This document shows, piece after piece, positions 47,860 to 60,459 of a stretch of DNA of 64,000 bases (positions are counted from its first letter, which is position 1; each line of letters begins with the position of its first letter). A program made the translations under genes and the position numbers. The stretch is from contig NC_034421.1 of the NCBI RefSeq assembly GCF_002078875.1, forward strand, positions 2,853,076 to 2,917,075. Direction: 5' to 3'. The notes under the pieces are model-generated. The model was not told the DNA's origin. It saw nothing but the letters and a program-made list of their open reading frames with translations, and made no database searches. The DNA is from Numida meleagris (lineage: Eukaryota; Chordata; Aves; Galliformes; Numididae).

Positions 47860-47991
47860 TTCCAACACCAGTGGTGACCATTCTGCAGGACCCCCAATGC
47901 TGTGCCCAGTGTGCCTCGCAGCCCCCCCAGACACCAACTAGCAGACCTTCATGACTTCAGCAGGAGCCAGCAGCAACACACAGGCACAAAG
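47860..47991 (+). ncRNA. Candidate 132-bp exon, non-coding
   Basis: A good acceptor (TTTCTGTCCTTGCAG, ending at 47859) precedes the segment, and a good donor (AAAG|GTAAGG) follows it. The length is a multiple of three, but all three plus frames contain stops, so it cannot be an internal coding exon. It could be an untranslated or lncRNA exon of the plus-strand gene, or a chance pair of splice-like sites. No transcript evidence is available. Confidence 0.25.
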
Positions 47992-48172
47992 GTAAGGAGT
48001 GACCTTCATAGTTGCATGTCCGAAGTGAGAGAAGTAGGCTGATGTGAGACAGATGGACATGGGAGAATGATGGTGAGCTGGGCACTGAGCATGGACCTTC
48101 CTGGAGGAAGCCATGTGAGTAAGCTGCAGCTGCTACGCTGCTGAGGGTGTGCTAGCAGTGCAAATTATCATG

Positions 48173-48176
<4 letters not shown>

Positions 48177-48213
<37 letters not shown>

Positions 48214-48250
48214 GCTTATATATATATTATATATATATATAAGCTTGAAT
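48177..48250. repeat. (TA)n tract ending in a 43-base palindrome
   Basis: A (TA)n run of about 33 bases leads into two perfect 20-base arms (48208-48227 and 48231-48250) with a 3-base loop. Each arm comprises ATTCAAGCTT plus ten alternating A/T bases. This is a strong cruciform or hairpin former and a probable length-variable, replication-difficult site. It could also disturb assembly or cloning. Confidence 0.9.
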
Positions 48251-48282
48251 TCACATTCTCCCGTTAAGATTTAAGGGATACA

Positions 48283-48300
48283 GAAAAAATGCATTTTTTC
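48283..48300. repeat. 18-base perfect palindrome
   Basis: Six A and six T runs flank a central ATGCAT-type core, with G and C at the ends. It lies only about 30 bases after the large TA palindrome. Confidence 0.85.
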
Positions 48301-50480
48301 CCCTGAATGTGTACCTCCATTCCAGCTTCCACAAAATGGTGTTTTACAAAGCAGAAAAAAAAGCACATCAGGTTCACATTGGTGCTGTAATTTAGTTTTC
48401 TAAGCCCAGAGTTGGCCATGTGCTTCCCGTTGAAATGACTGGCTGTGCTGGGCACACTAAGAAGCATTCTTCTTCCTTCTCATCTCCACCTCGGCATTAT
48501 GAAAAGAGTTTTCATCAGTTCATCGTGAGAAGGAGATAACTTTTGTATAAAAGTGCACAGTCGACAGGGTTGAGTTTTCGGATAGAGTATAATTTTATTT
48601 TTTTTTTGCACTGTTATTATTTAAAATATGCTTTTTAAGAGGACAAAAGGGAACAGTTTAATGGAAACAAATTTCGACAGCAGAATGTGCAGCTGGATAA
48701 AAAAAGATTATTCGTGTTATTGCTTGGGTAGACAAGTGAATTTGGATTTTGAGTACAAAAGGTGTTAAAAAGTGTGCTTAAACTTTTCTTCGGTGTGCTG
48801 TTGAGACTGAAAAGAATAATTTCAGGAGAAAAACTTTTCTCAGAGCTTCCATTTCCAGCATTGTAAAATCTATAGCAGTGGCCTTTTCCCACAGCTATTA
48901 TCATGTTTTCACCTTTTCTTCTTTTACCTCGTTTGTCCTTTTTTGAAGAAAATGTAGTGCCAGCAAAAGGCGCGCGGGTGCATGGGCTTGAGCCAGGGTG
49001 GGATGGTAGTGCTGGGTGTATGGGCATCGCTCAAGGCCATATGGGACGGAGAGGGTGCAGTTGTTGCTGGGAGGCAGGGACTGATGAGCAACTTGGGTTG
49101 GGGCCGCTCATTGGAAAGCACCTACAAGTCTCCAGCTCCCAAGGCCCACTGCCAAAGAGGTTTTTAGCCAATGAGGACGCAAAGATAAGCAGAGTGTAGG
49201 TGCTCAGGTCCCTTAGGCAGACACGGAAACATCAGCAGTGCAGACAGATGGACAGCAGTGAGTGTTCTGCTGGAGCCAGACCCAGAGCCAGGCAACAAAT
49301 TACAAATACGAGTGCCAAAACAGGCTGGGACACAAAAGATAAAGGACAGTTGTGTTATTTGAACTGATAAGCCCTGTGTCTTGAAGATGCTTGCATCAAA
49401 GTCTCCTGTAGGGTTTTCACAATTGAGTGTTATATCATCCTGCACTGAGTTACCAAAGATTTAAATGGGACTTGCAGAGAAAGCAGTGTGCCTGCCAGAA
49501 AGCAGCAGAATAAGAGTTTGTGAACTCTTAGGCTGAATAATTTGAGATTGGTCTCTGTGGACACAGACATGTTGCTCCTGCAGGGCAGTGATTGCAGCTG
49601 CTGGTCTCAACCCCTTGTCTCCTTCCTCCTTCTTCTCCCCAACCTCTGCATGGACAGGGTCAAATGCTGCCCAGCCAGCACGAGCAGTATCTCCCCCTTC
49701 CTTGGCAATCATTGTCCCTTGTGTTCCTTTCCGAGAAGCCCTTTCACAAGAAAGAGGATATTTTCAAGGGTTGCAAACTTTCATCTCAATGTACATTTTC
49801 ATGGCTATTCACTTTGGAAGAGATGGAGAGGTAGTTTACTCTATTAGACCAAATGAAAGGAGCCTATGCAGGCAGCCATGCGGTATTGTGCAGGGGGTCA
49901 GAGGGTTGTAGAGGAGAGTCCTCTGAGGCTGCCACCGCGCTTCTTGCAGAGGCTGACAAGGAAGTGTTGATGTTTAGTTTGGCTTTGCTCTTTTTCATGT
50001 TGTGTAGAGTCCCTTTCAAACCAGCACCGACATCTTCAGCGTGGTAGCGTCACTGCTCTAGCCGCGATGGCCTGATAGCAGCAGGATCTGTAGGCAAGCA
50101 GAATGCGTTTGGTGAGATGAAGCAGGCAAGCTTGGAGTTGGCTGTGCTCATGGCACTGGGCTGCTCATTTTGGAGGCAGAGGTCCAAGAGGGTGTGGGGT
50201 TGGGGACCCCCAGCCAGTCCATGCCTACATGGGCAGCTGGTGACACTCGATGGCATGGCCCCTTCTTCAAGCGGCTTCGTGCAACGAGCAGATGACTGAA
50301 AACCATCTTCTCCTGGGCAATCCACTTCATTCATCAATTAAATTGTTTACTGTGAACAGTTTGGCCCCATCCAGCTCCAGGATTTCAGCCTTGTAATTTT
50401 GCTGGCAGAGGATGCCAGCGCCATGTCCGTGAAATCTGCCTGCCAACTGCTTCCCCCGCTAAGCATTTTCTAGGCTAACG
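48301..50480. other. Non-coding stretch; no gene seen
   Basis: A textbook TATAAAAG word is at 48546-48553 but has no convincing exon or CpG context. Bases 48590-48760 are AT-rich. Frames at 49.5-49.9 kb are chance-like. Confidence 0.4.
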
Positions 50481-52915
50481 ATCCCAAACATCTTGCCAGC
50501 AGCCCCAGCTCCGTCCCTTTCAGGGCAAGCCACTCATTTAAACATGAGCACCTCTAAATGACTCCATCTGCTAAGTGACGTTAGGAAAGAAAAGATTATA
50601 GGAGGAATTATTGCCACGTCCTCAGGTTATAACCCTGCTATCAAATGGGCTGGAGGAACAAGGGGACTGTGAGGAGCCGGCAAAGGCTCAGAACCACCTG
50701 GGTGACCGTCAGCTTGATTTATTTTCTTGCTCATTAGATAAATTAGAAAACTGGCAAAAGAAATTGTCATCCTCTCCCAGCTGCTTGGGAACCTGCCACG
50801 TGGCACAAGACTGGGCACAGGGACATGCAGCTCCTTCCCAGCTCCTCATCCCTGCGCCGGTGCCACCTGGTACTGGGACAGGGACGTGGGATGGGTCCTG
50901 GACTGCTGGTGCCACGTCTCTCCTCAGTGGTCCCCTCATCCCAGACTGGCTCAGTGACCCACCTGGCAGACCACCGGCAATGACTTGTCTTGCAGTTCTG
51001 TGATAGTGCTGGCTTCTGAATAGCAAGGCTTACAGATGGAAGCAGTGATAGCAATATTGCTTTTGAATAACAGCTTTGACCTCAGAACCATTCATTACCT
51101 TCATTTCACAAGTCAAATACACTATAGCAAAATAACCCAGTCTGTGGATGTGTTGTCAGCCAGAACCTGCTGCCCTTCAGAGCTGCTGGGCAAGGCTCTG
51201 GTCTTTGGTTTTCAGGTGGGTTATGATCCACCTGCCTGCAGCAGCCACTCCTTCTGCTTACGAACTGGACTCATTTCTGTGCATCAGAAGGATGGAGCTT
51301 AACAGCCCAATTTGCTTTAAACCCCTGGGCAAAACAGCAGCCAGGAGGCTGGACTGCAGTTATAGTGCCGCTGACCTAAAAGCTCAATGAAATCTTCAGA
51401 CCACGTAACCACATGTTAAATTTGGATCATTTACACCATCCACACTGCAGAGAAAGTCTGCTTAGCTGCTTTGGATGCACTTCCATAGCATGAAATGAAG
51501 ACACGGTTGCACACGGTATTTACATACAAGGATGAGCTTCCAGCCAGGGTGAGCTATTGCAGACGGCAACACGTTGCTCAGCAAACACAGAGGAATCCCT
51601 GCTGCCTGCAGAAGCTGAAGGTGGGGGAGAAACAAGGCAGGAGACTTGGGGATGGAGGGATGGTGGCTGGCACCGGGGTCCCCTGTCTCCTATAGGTCCC
51701 TTGTCACTCTGGGACAAGATCTGCACCAGGACGTGCATGTTCTGTGAGCTGTGCAAATGCTGCACGGTAGCACGGGGTGAGGGAGACAGGGCTAATTCCT
51801 TCCTGAGATGTACAAGGAATCGGCTTATGGCCTGAAGCTCTGATTACTCTTAGCTGAGCCTGGTGAGGGTAACCTCACACACAGCCTGAAGTCACCCAGC
51901 TTTTTTGCAAAATCTGGGGGCTCACCTGGACTCACCTGACCCAAGGGAGTGGGGGAAGAGACCTGAAGCCCCAAATGCACCAGGTGGGCAGCACCACCTG
52001 ACCCAATGGAGCGATGTGCCGAGCAGCACCATCCACCCTTCGAGCCCTGTGTGGCAGCATCTGCCATGGCATCCCAGAGAGTCACTGCTTGGGCTCCTGG
52101 TGTCTGCACGTGTCCTGCCACCAGCAAGGTCCAGCCCTTGGTTGCATCTCCACCACCACCTCCATAGGATGCCTTCCCTTGTGGGATAGGATGTGGGCTG
52201 TTGTGGAGGGATGAGATGCCATGAACCAGCGACCCTGGCCCCTACCGGCACGTGGCACAATCAGCAGGCTCGGCTGTGCAGAGCCCCGTGGGTGGGATGC
52301 AAAATGAGATCATGGCCGGCCCCACTGAGCCTCCAGACTGGGGCATGAAAATCTAGCAAGAAGATTAAAAGGTGTCCCCAGGCAGAAGAGGGTATTTATT
52401 GCTCTCTTTGCGGCTGAGGTGCGCGTGGCGTGGGTGGCACAGGGCTGGTCACCTCCCTGGAGCATCTGCACATGAACAGCGCCGTGTCCCCATGGGGACT
52501 GATCCTGGGGGCAGGGCAGTGGCCAGAAAAAGCCTCTTCAGAGCTGCTGGGCACCTCTGATTTCCCCTCCCTGTGGGCCACGTTTTCCTCCTCTTTTAGT
52601 AGGGAGAAAGCTAGGAAAGATTGTCAGGTGCTTCTCACTGCTTCTAGGAAATGAAGGGCCTGGAAATGTGCTCTGAAGTCACTTTTCCTCTGAAAAGACC
52701 CTGATATATGACTGAGAAACACAGCCCTTCCTTGGTCAGTCCCAAAATCTCAGTGCAGTTTGGGAGAAGAGTGACATTTTCTGAATGCCATCAAAATCCA
52801 CGCGTATTTTCAGTGTGGAAACAAGAATATCCATGGGGATATGGATATTAGATCCTGGCTGGGGTGGGCCAGCAGCTTTCCCAAATCAGACACTTGAAAG
52901 CAGTTAGGATCCAAA
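50481..52915. other. Non-coding stretch; mild enhancer-like patches 50.53-50.77 kb
   Basis: AAGTGACGTTAGG, AGATTATAGGAGGAATTATTG and GCTCATTAGATAAATTAG lie in an otherwise GC-moderate region. No repeat family or exon was recognised through 52.9 kb. Confidence 0.4.
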
Positions 52916-52919
52916 CCAA

Positions 52920-53170
52920 CCCCTTAATAAAACTCTGTGGTAATGACTGAATTATATTTAAGAGGCTTATTCGTACTAAGTAAATGCAAATAGTTTACAT
53001 GGAAAACATTTCCCATTAAGCTCATTTCTACATAAAATGCTAACAGATTGAGATTATGACTCTAATGATTATTTTTATTGCTGGTTTGCATTTAAATGGC
53101 ATAAATTTCCCCCTACTGTTCTCTCTTTGGGTTAAATCAATAAAACCTATTAAGAAGGTCAGTCTTCCCC
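52920..53170. promoter_or_regulatory. Enhancer-like block with POU and homeodomain words
   Basis: About 250 AT-rich bases contain AAATGCAAATAG (octamer-like), GGTTTGCATTTAAATGG (the reverse type), GACTCTAATGATTATTT and CATTAAGCTCATTTC. Two opposed octamer-like sites about 110 bases apart are notable. Confidence 0.4.
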
Positions 53171-53999
53171 CAAGATTCCTCCCTCTCCTCTTTCTGGCTC
53201 ATCTCCACGGGTGCCCTTTCCATCCACCCACCACCACCAGAGATTTCGCAGAGCTGCCTCCATGACGCTGGTGTTGAGGATTTGAAATTCCCCTTTAGGG
53301 ATGGGCGCCTGCAGAGCAGCTCAAGGGCTGCTGGGGGCTGGTCCTCTGCACAAGGAGACGTGGCTGGAGCTGGCTCTTCTTGGAGCTCCTCTATCATCTC
53401 CCTTCCTGCTTTATCACAGCCCCTATCCCTGCACCGATGGGGCTCGCAGTGCTCCTGCCATGCTCCTTCAAGGAGCGGCTCATCAAGTGGGTGCGGGGTT
53501 TCTGTTTGGAGCTGAGTTATCCTGGTATATACACAGCAAAAGATTTTAAGATGCTGACCTTTAAATTGGGCTTCTTCCTGCTCGTGTAAGGAGGAGGAGG
53601 GTTGGGTGCCCAAATCTTATTTATTTTAATGACATATCCCTCATGTGGAGTCTTTGAAGTGCTCGGCTTTAATGCAGCTCCCCTCCCTGTGCTATAACTT
53701 GGCTGTGCCATCCAGGGGATGTCTCTGCTTCCTTGGTAGGGCCAGGACCTAGAGATCTGCGGGGCCACCATCATCCCACAGCTACTCACAAGCAGTTCTG
53801 TGCCCAGGGCAGAAGCATCCAACCCAGGTACCATCATGCATCGGTTTGTGGGCTCATGGCAGTGCTAGCACTGGGTTCTCCATGCTCCTTCATCAGCATT
53901 GCTGACCTTTCTTTCCTCCATTACTCTCAGCATCACTTTTTTCTCAGCTTCATTTGCATAGGTTTCACGTTATCCACGTTTTTGCTTTGTCCCTGTTAT

Positions 54000-54130
54000 C
54001 CCATTACCCTGGATAATCAAAGCTGGCTGTAATAGAAACAGCAGAAACAATTTGCTTACCGTCCTATTACAAGATATTCCCTCCACTAAGTCTGAGAATA
54101 CCTGCAGTTCTCTAGTAATGCTAATTAACT
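54000..54130. promoter_or_regulatory. AT-rich enhancer-like patch
   Basis: GGATAATCAAAGCTGGCTG (OTX and TCF-like), AACAATTTGCTTACC and TAGTAATGCTAATTAACTG lie close together in repeat-free sequence. Confidence 0.3.
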
Positions 54131-57100
54131 GTGCGTACATATAGAAAGGGAAGCTAACAGCACCACGACCCTTTGGGATGGTGGGGATTAAAGGAAGATA
54201 AGATATTATTCTCCTTTTTCTCTGTGCTTCAGTGTGTCCTCACCCTCAATGGAAATCACTTTGCACTTACAGAATAAAGTGTAATACATGGCGTGGGGAG
54301 CTGCTGACTCTGCAGAGAGGAAGGAGCAGATTTCCCTGCTTGCAAACCCACAATGAAATTAATGATCCCACTGATGTCTTACTCCTTGCCCTTGCTCTCA
54401 GAGTGAGGTTGGATGGGGCAGTCCTCCCTCGTGCTGGGCTGCTTCCCAGCAGCGCATCCCATGGTGTGGGTCCAGTCCTATCAGGGCACTGGTTCCTGGC
54501 AGTTATCCCCTCTTTGTTTTGCATGGCATAACACTGTGGGCTCGGGATTGACACAGCCTGTACATGAGGATACATGGGGCGAATTCCCACCCTTTGGAAG
54601 CAGCATCCTCTACAAGTCTCATATGAGGCTCTTTTTTGAGCGGCAGCCAAATAAAGAGTCATTTAACGCAGCCAGACATGCACGGAGAATTGTCAGAGTC
54701 CTCCGTGCAGGAGAAATCCCACTCAGGTCCACCCACCAGCTCCTCGCCGAGCTCCCCAGCTCCTTGGAAAGCAGCGAACTCAGTCACCCAAAATGCAGCC
54801 CCACGGAGCAGCCCCACAACATCCGTGGGTCTGAGCCACCCTTTGGGGGTGACAGCTGCAGGAGCCAGCTCTCCCCCTGCCTCCAGGTCTTAAACGGGAG
54901 AAAGCCGTTACCTGGTAATTAATTGCCGCACCTCTGATGAAAGCCTCGTGTTGAGGGTTTCACCACGTCTCTCATCCCCCAGGTCTGCCAAGGAGTTTTA
55001 CGCAGCTGTGACTCAGAGAGAGGCATCAGTGGAGGGAGTCTGCAGATGCAGGCAGCAGCTATGATGTGGGGTACAAATAACATATGTGCACCTGTAGATG
55101 TGTGACCTAGGAGCTCGGGACCTTCCCTTCCCCAGCGGTACCAACTTCTTTACACAGTCCCTGCATTGTGTGGTGGCTCTGGCCATGTGAGAGGGCTCTG
55201 ATGAGGGCACCTGTCAGCCCCAAAGCAAAGCCCCTTGTCCTATTACCTGCCATCTGAGATGTTTGGGTTCTGATCAGGCAGTGTGAGCATTAACTGCAGG
55301 AGCAGGTTCAGAAAGGAAAATGTGATAAGCTCGCCTTGCAGGAAGGGTGGGATGGGAAATTGGAGTGTATCACTGTGGGCAGTTGGGAATTTCTTGTTGG
55401 TTTTACACAGCTGAGGCAAAGGTAAACTTCCTATTAACTTCTCCAAGAGAGTTTGTAATTATCTGACCCTTAAAATTAAAGATCTGGAGCTAAGCAGCAG
55501 GGCTACCGACTCCAGCACAGCTCTGCCAGCAGAGCCAGCAGCTTTCCACGGCAATCGCACTCAGTGCTGTTCTGTCTCTTCAACTCCTGATGCAATTTGG
55601 GGGGGGGGGGGAAGCCAAAGGTTGAATTTACCAGCTTTGTTTCTCTGCCATTCAAAGGAGAAGCAGCTCAGATTTTAATTGGTGCTGAGTTCTCCAACAA
55701 GTAGCCAGGGCTGTCCTGAGTGCTGGCACCCAGGCAGAGCACAGCAGATGGGATGAGGGCTATTTGAAGTGCTTGGGCGCCCGCCACCCATCTGCAGGTA
55801 TTCAGAGCTCTCCTTGCCTGCATCGTGCTGATCTGGGGGCAGAGAGTGGCTTTATTTCTGCTCATTAAGGCAATGGTCTCTTCTCAACACCGCGCTTCCT
55901 TCCACTGATCTTTGTGCGCAATACAGGGGAGCCACACACCGAGTGGTTTGCACTGGAGGTCACAGCACAGAGATAATGAAGTTGTTTTCCCACCCTTTGT
56001 ATTTCTGGCGATACAGCTCTCCCTGTGCTTGCGCCTCTGCCTGGTGTTGGGACCGGAGCCCACAGGAGGAGGCCCATGGGCAATCAGCATGGGCTGCATG
56101 CTCCTGTGGAGAGAAGCAGGAGTAGCTTGGGTTGCGGTCACCCCCAGTTTAACCCCAACACCTTGGCCAAATGGAAGCCATCCATCCCATCAGCTTCTCT
56201 TGGGCAGGCTTTGCTAGGGCAGGCGGGGAGCTCAGGTCCCACCGGAGATGTGGCACCACGCGGTGATGCATGGAGTGCAGTGCCTCCCACCCTGAAGTGG
56301 CTCGAGGCTTTCAAAAATCCCTTCTGAAGGGATGATTCATCTGAAGACAAACTCTCCCTGCTCCCTTGGGCCATGCCGTGGTCATAGTGCCCTCCACGAG
56401 TAGAGGAAAGGGCTGGGTCTGTGCCTAGAAGAGCTGCCTGGCGGAGGCATCACTGGCTGGTACAGGATTTTTCCTTCCAGAGGTACAAGGGTCCCACCTG
56501 CTCCTCTCTAGAAGCTTCAGCATTGCTCCTACCTTTCTACCCACTGCTTTCCTGACCTCATCTCCCCATTCTAGTCACCTGGGTCTTCACCTCAGGATAG
56601 CACTTTTACACGTGCCCTGTGTCCGTCACACTCCTCAGAAATACCTGCTTTGCCCCAGGAACCTCTACTGCCCCCAGCACAGCCCTGTGCAAGGCAAAAC
56701 CCTCAGCAAAGCACTGCCAGCCTGCCTAACCCAAAAGCTATCAGTCCCAAAGCCCAGTGGGGCGGATATAGTTATTGCTAGGAAGCTTTTTATTTACCAT
56801 GACCTTTCTGACATTACAGTAAATGCATTTCAGAGCACGAGAAGTGTAAAAATAAACTGCAAAGAAATCAAGACAGCTAATTAGCCAAAGGTTACCGCTG
56901 GGCTTGGTGACTGTCAGCCCTTTTGAAGTTCTCCTTCGCACAGGCAGATGCGTGTGCAATGCTGCTGCTCCTTTGAATCAATGTCTTGGTTTCAAGAGTG
57001 TTTTCATAGCTGGATGTGACTAAGCACATGCGAGGCCTGTCACAGCAAGCCCGGGCAGGATGCACGCATCCTTTAACCTCGCGCTTCCCCGGCACCGCAG

Positions 57101-58500
57101 AGCATCGCAGAGCAGCACTGCTCTTGGCTCTGCTTGCAGCCAGGGCCAGACATGCATCTAACACTGCAGATATGCAGCAATGGGAAGTCAGGCAGTGCTG
57201 CCTCCTCCTGGGTCAGGGTCCTGTGTCCAGAGGGGAGCCCAGGTTGTAGCAGAAGCTGACAGAAGGGCCCCAAGGTCTGAGCTGTGCCCCCACCCCAGCC
57301 CACTGCCCTCCCTGCAGGTCTCTCCTCCTGCCCCTTTCCTCCTGCCTGCTTTGCTCCCTCCTCAACTTCCTGCTCATTTCCTTGCAGAGTTCACACTGCA
57401 CACCGGGGCTTTGTGTGTGTGTGCAATTCAATTAAACAAAACACAATGAAATCAGGGAGAGCCGTAGACAGACAGCAATTCCCCACTCTCTGAGCGTGCC
57501 CTTGTCACACACGAGTTTGCATGCAGCAGCCCTGGGGATCCCTTGCTTGGAGTTCCCATCCCGCAGTCGCTCCTCACTCCGCTGTTTGGACCTGGGGCTG
57601 CTCACTGAGCTGTCTCCAAATGCTCAGCCTCCTCCATCCCTCTTCTCCCCTCTTTGCAGCTCAAAGAGACCCCACAAAAAAAACAGCAGTGCTGCTGCAG
57701 CGTGGGCCATTTGCTCAGCATCCCGGTGGTTTTCCTCCTGCTGCTTTCCTGCCTTTTTTCTCCCTTTCCCCCTGTAATCCACTCATACCACAAGCACACG
57801 CTTTGTAGCAATCCCTGCTACCAGCCAGGTTTCTCACCTCTCCCCCAACATGTGTGTGGCGATGGGAGCTCTCTCCTGGGGCTGCTCCTCCCCAGCTGGT
57901 TCACCCACACTGCTAAATTCTCCCATTCCTTTCCCCTCAGCTGCAATTCAGGGCTGCGAAAATGCACACAAAATTAGATTAATGCAATCCCGGGGCTCTG
58001 TACTCCTGCTTTGACAAGCAGCGTGGCAAGCAGAGGAGCCCCCACCCAGCAGCAGTGCCACTACACAAATCCTGCCCAGGGATGTGGGAGGTTGCATAGG
58101 GCAACCTCAGCACAACCCTACAGGGCAGCACCCAGGGACTGCCCATACCTGGGGCTCACTAGGAGAGCTGCAGCTCCCATCCTTGGGGTCCCAGTCACTG
58201 TGGTGGATGGGAGATGGTGACTGCATGCCCAGCAGAGGTGAGGCAGATAGAAAGTCCTGCCTCAATCGTGGCTCCTCCAGCCTGCACATGGGGACATGGG
58301 GGCCCAGGGTCCCCACAGCACAGGAATACATTGCAGCTGACACTGGTTCTGCAGAATTTCCCCTGCATGCAGCCAATGCACCTGGAGCTGTTCCCAGATG
58401 TCTCTCCTTATTAATGCCCCTCTAGCAATTTTCTGAGGACCAGCCTCCATCTCCAGCATTTAAAACAGTCTCTTCCTCTTTGATTTATGGATATTAATCC
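54131..58500. other. Non-coding stretch; no gene seen, G13 run at 55.6 kb
   Basis: A pure G13 run lies at 55599-55611. Frames are short or compositionally biased. Short acceptor-like pyrimidine tracts (for example ending near 57659) have no paired donor in frame. No mobile element was recognised. Confidence 0.4.
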
Positions 58501-58509
58501 ATGCCAGCA

Positions 58510-58700
58510 GGCAAGAGGCATGACATGTCTACATAATATATTCATTATTAAATTGTTTTTGTTCCTTTCCTTTCTCCTCCACCTCCAAGGCTGCACCTTT
58601 CTTATCTCTCCATAACATTTGAACCCGCGTGCTGCGCTCACAATGACATCTTCCAGCATGGAGCAGCCAGCATAATTTGCTAGGTCAATGTTACAGGTCC
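58510..58700. promoter_or_regulatory. Mildly enhancer-like patch
   Basis: CATAATATATTCATTATTAAATTG is followed by a pyrimidine-rich stretch and a CpG-containing GAACCCGCGTGCTGCGC segment, then CATAATTTGCTAGGTC. Confidence 0.2.
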
Positions 58701-59474
58701 ATACTTCCTCCCCAGGGGCCGCATTCAGACTCTGGCACAGAGAAGACCCTCTCAGCCCCACCTCCCGTGCCAGGGTGTGCCCAGGATGGTGGCATCCCAT
58801 CAGTCCCACAGCACTTGTTCTGACAGCGACATGAGCAGGCCAATGGCACGAGCCTGCTGGCAGCCGTGCCTGAAGCAGCACCCAGGCAGGGATCCAGCAG
58901 TTGTGAGCCGCTGCCGCATGCATTCAGATGCTGGCTCTGGATCAGCAATGGCTAATGCTGTCCAGCCTTCTGATTCAAGGACCCAAACCCAGATAAAACA
59001 ACGTGAGCTCCAGCGCTCCTATTCCCCACCTGCTTGGCTGCACACCTGGCTCTGGGCACTGTTGGGGGCAGGCTGGATTTGGGCCAGCAGTGGGCTCCCA
59101 GTGAGCTCACCGTGCTGGGAAGTGAGGAAGCAAGGATCTCTGGATCATGGTATGTGGCCCCTTCCATATCTATTCCTGCTCAGCATTCCTTCTCTTAACA
59201 GTAACAGAAAGCCAAGCTTGCCTGGCTGCTGTGCCCACTGCAGCACAGCCCATCCCACCCCTGCTCAGCTCCCCACCACCCAAGCTCAGCACTGCTTTCT
59301 CCAGACCTCCCACCACCCTGCCCCGAAACAGCACTTAGAGGAGAAGAGTGCAGCTAAAACCTGATTGCAGTCACCGTGAAGCAGCGGGACATTAGCAACT
59401 TCAGGAGCTCAAGAGCAGCTTGAAAAATATGTCTGTTTCTGTTGGTGAGAATGAATCTGTCCCAGTGGCAATAA

Positions 59475-59640
59475 GGCTGCTTTTGTTCAGCGGGCTCTTA
59501 GCAGTGATTATTGTTGTTTTTCAATTTAAAAACCAGACGGTCTATTTATAAAGTATAGCATGTGGATTGTGATTGTTTTTTTTTCCTTTGACCGAGCCCT
59601 TAAGGTGTGCTCTCAGTTCCACTATTGACAACCGAAAGGA
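59475..59640. promoter_or_regulatory. AT-rich enhancer-like patch
   Basis: GTGATTATTGTTGTTTTTC (SOX-like ATTGTTG), CAATTTAAAAACCAG, CTATTTATAAAG (MEF2-like) and GATTGTGATTG lie within 120 bases. Confidence 0.3.
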
Positions 59641-60369
59641 GTGGAGGTGACTGCAGACCCCCACTAGGGAAATAAGAAGCACGGCTCAGCTTAGTGAGCA
59701 AGGCTGCAGCCACACTTTGCAGCCTTGGTGCAAGATGCCGGGTGGGAAAGGTGTGGGGCTGTAGCTGTGAAGTGCTTTTGATGGTGGTGAAAGGGCCCTA
59801 CAGAGTCCCTGGATGGAGGTACCTTTGGTTGCAACCACACTCTGCTCTTGTCCAAAGTGGGAGGTTGATCAGAACTCCCCTTGGCACCACCTGCAATGCT
59901 CCCTTCGCATCTCAGCATGGGTTATTCTGGCAGGGCTCACTTTCCTGTGTCAGTGCAAGACATTTGGAGCATCCTGCCAAGGATGCTTTATCACAGAAAC
60001 TTCTTAAGATGCAGGCACCAAGCAGCTTGTTGTAACGGTATCAAAGGCTCTGATTTGGGTGCTGTTAAACGCAGGGTTTGGGCTGCTTGGGCATGCTGGA
60101 TTATCACTTTCCATGCAATCTGCACTGAACAGGAGGGAACACGAAGTCCCACAGCACACCAACGACCCAGCTGTGCAGCATTCAGCTCAGTGCTGACCCC
60201 AGAAGCAGCTGGGGCAGACCTCCTCCTGCAGGTCACCCTGTGCCCAGCCCAGCAGCCCCACCATGCCACCATGCCCACGCTGAGTCTGCCTTTTGTCCCC
60301 ATTCCCACCACAGCTTATCTCCAAGTGCTTCTGCCTCCATTTCCCCACACAGCCCCTTTTACTCCCACC

Positions 60370-60455
60370 GTTTAGTTATTTTCTTAATTAAATATAGATT
60401 ATGGCACTGGGAATAGGGATTATTACTTATTCATAAGCTACTTAGATTTTAAAGT
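60370..60455. promoter_or_regulatory. AT-rich enhancer-like patch
   Basis: TTAGTTATTTTCTTAATTAAA, GATTATGG and GGATTATTACTTATTCATAAG form a compact homeodomain/OTX-like cluster. Confidence 0.3.
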
Positions 60456-60459
60456 GTGT

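Noticed and set aside
48546..48553. Consensus TATAAAAG box
   Set aside because: No CpG context, no convincing downstream exon, and AT-rich surroundings make a chance match likely.
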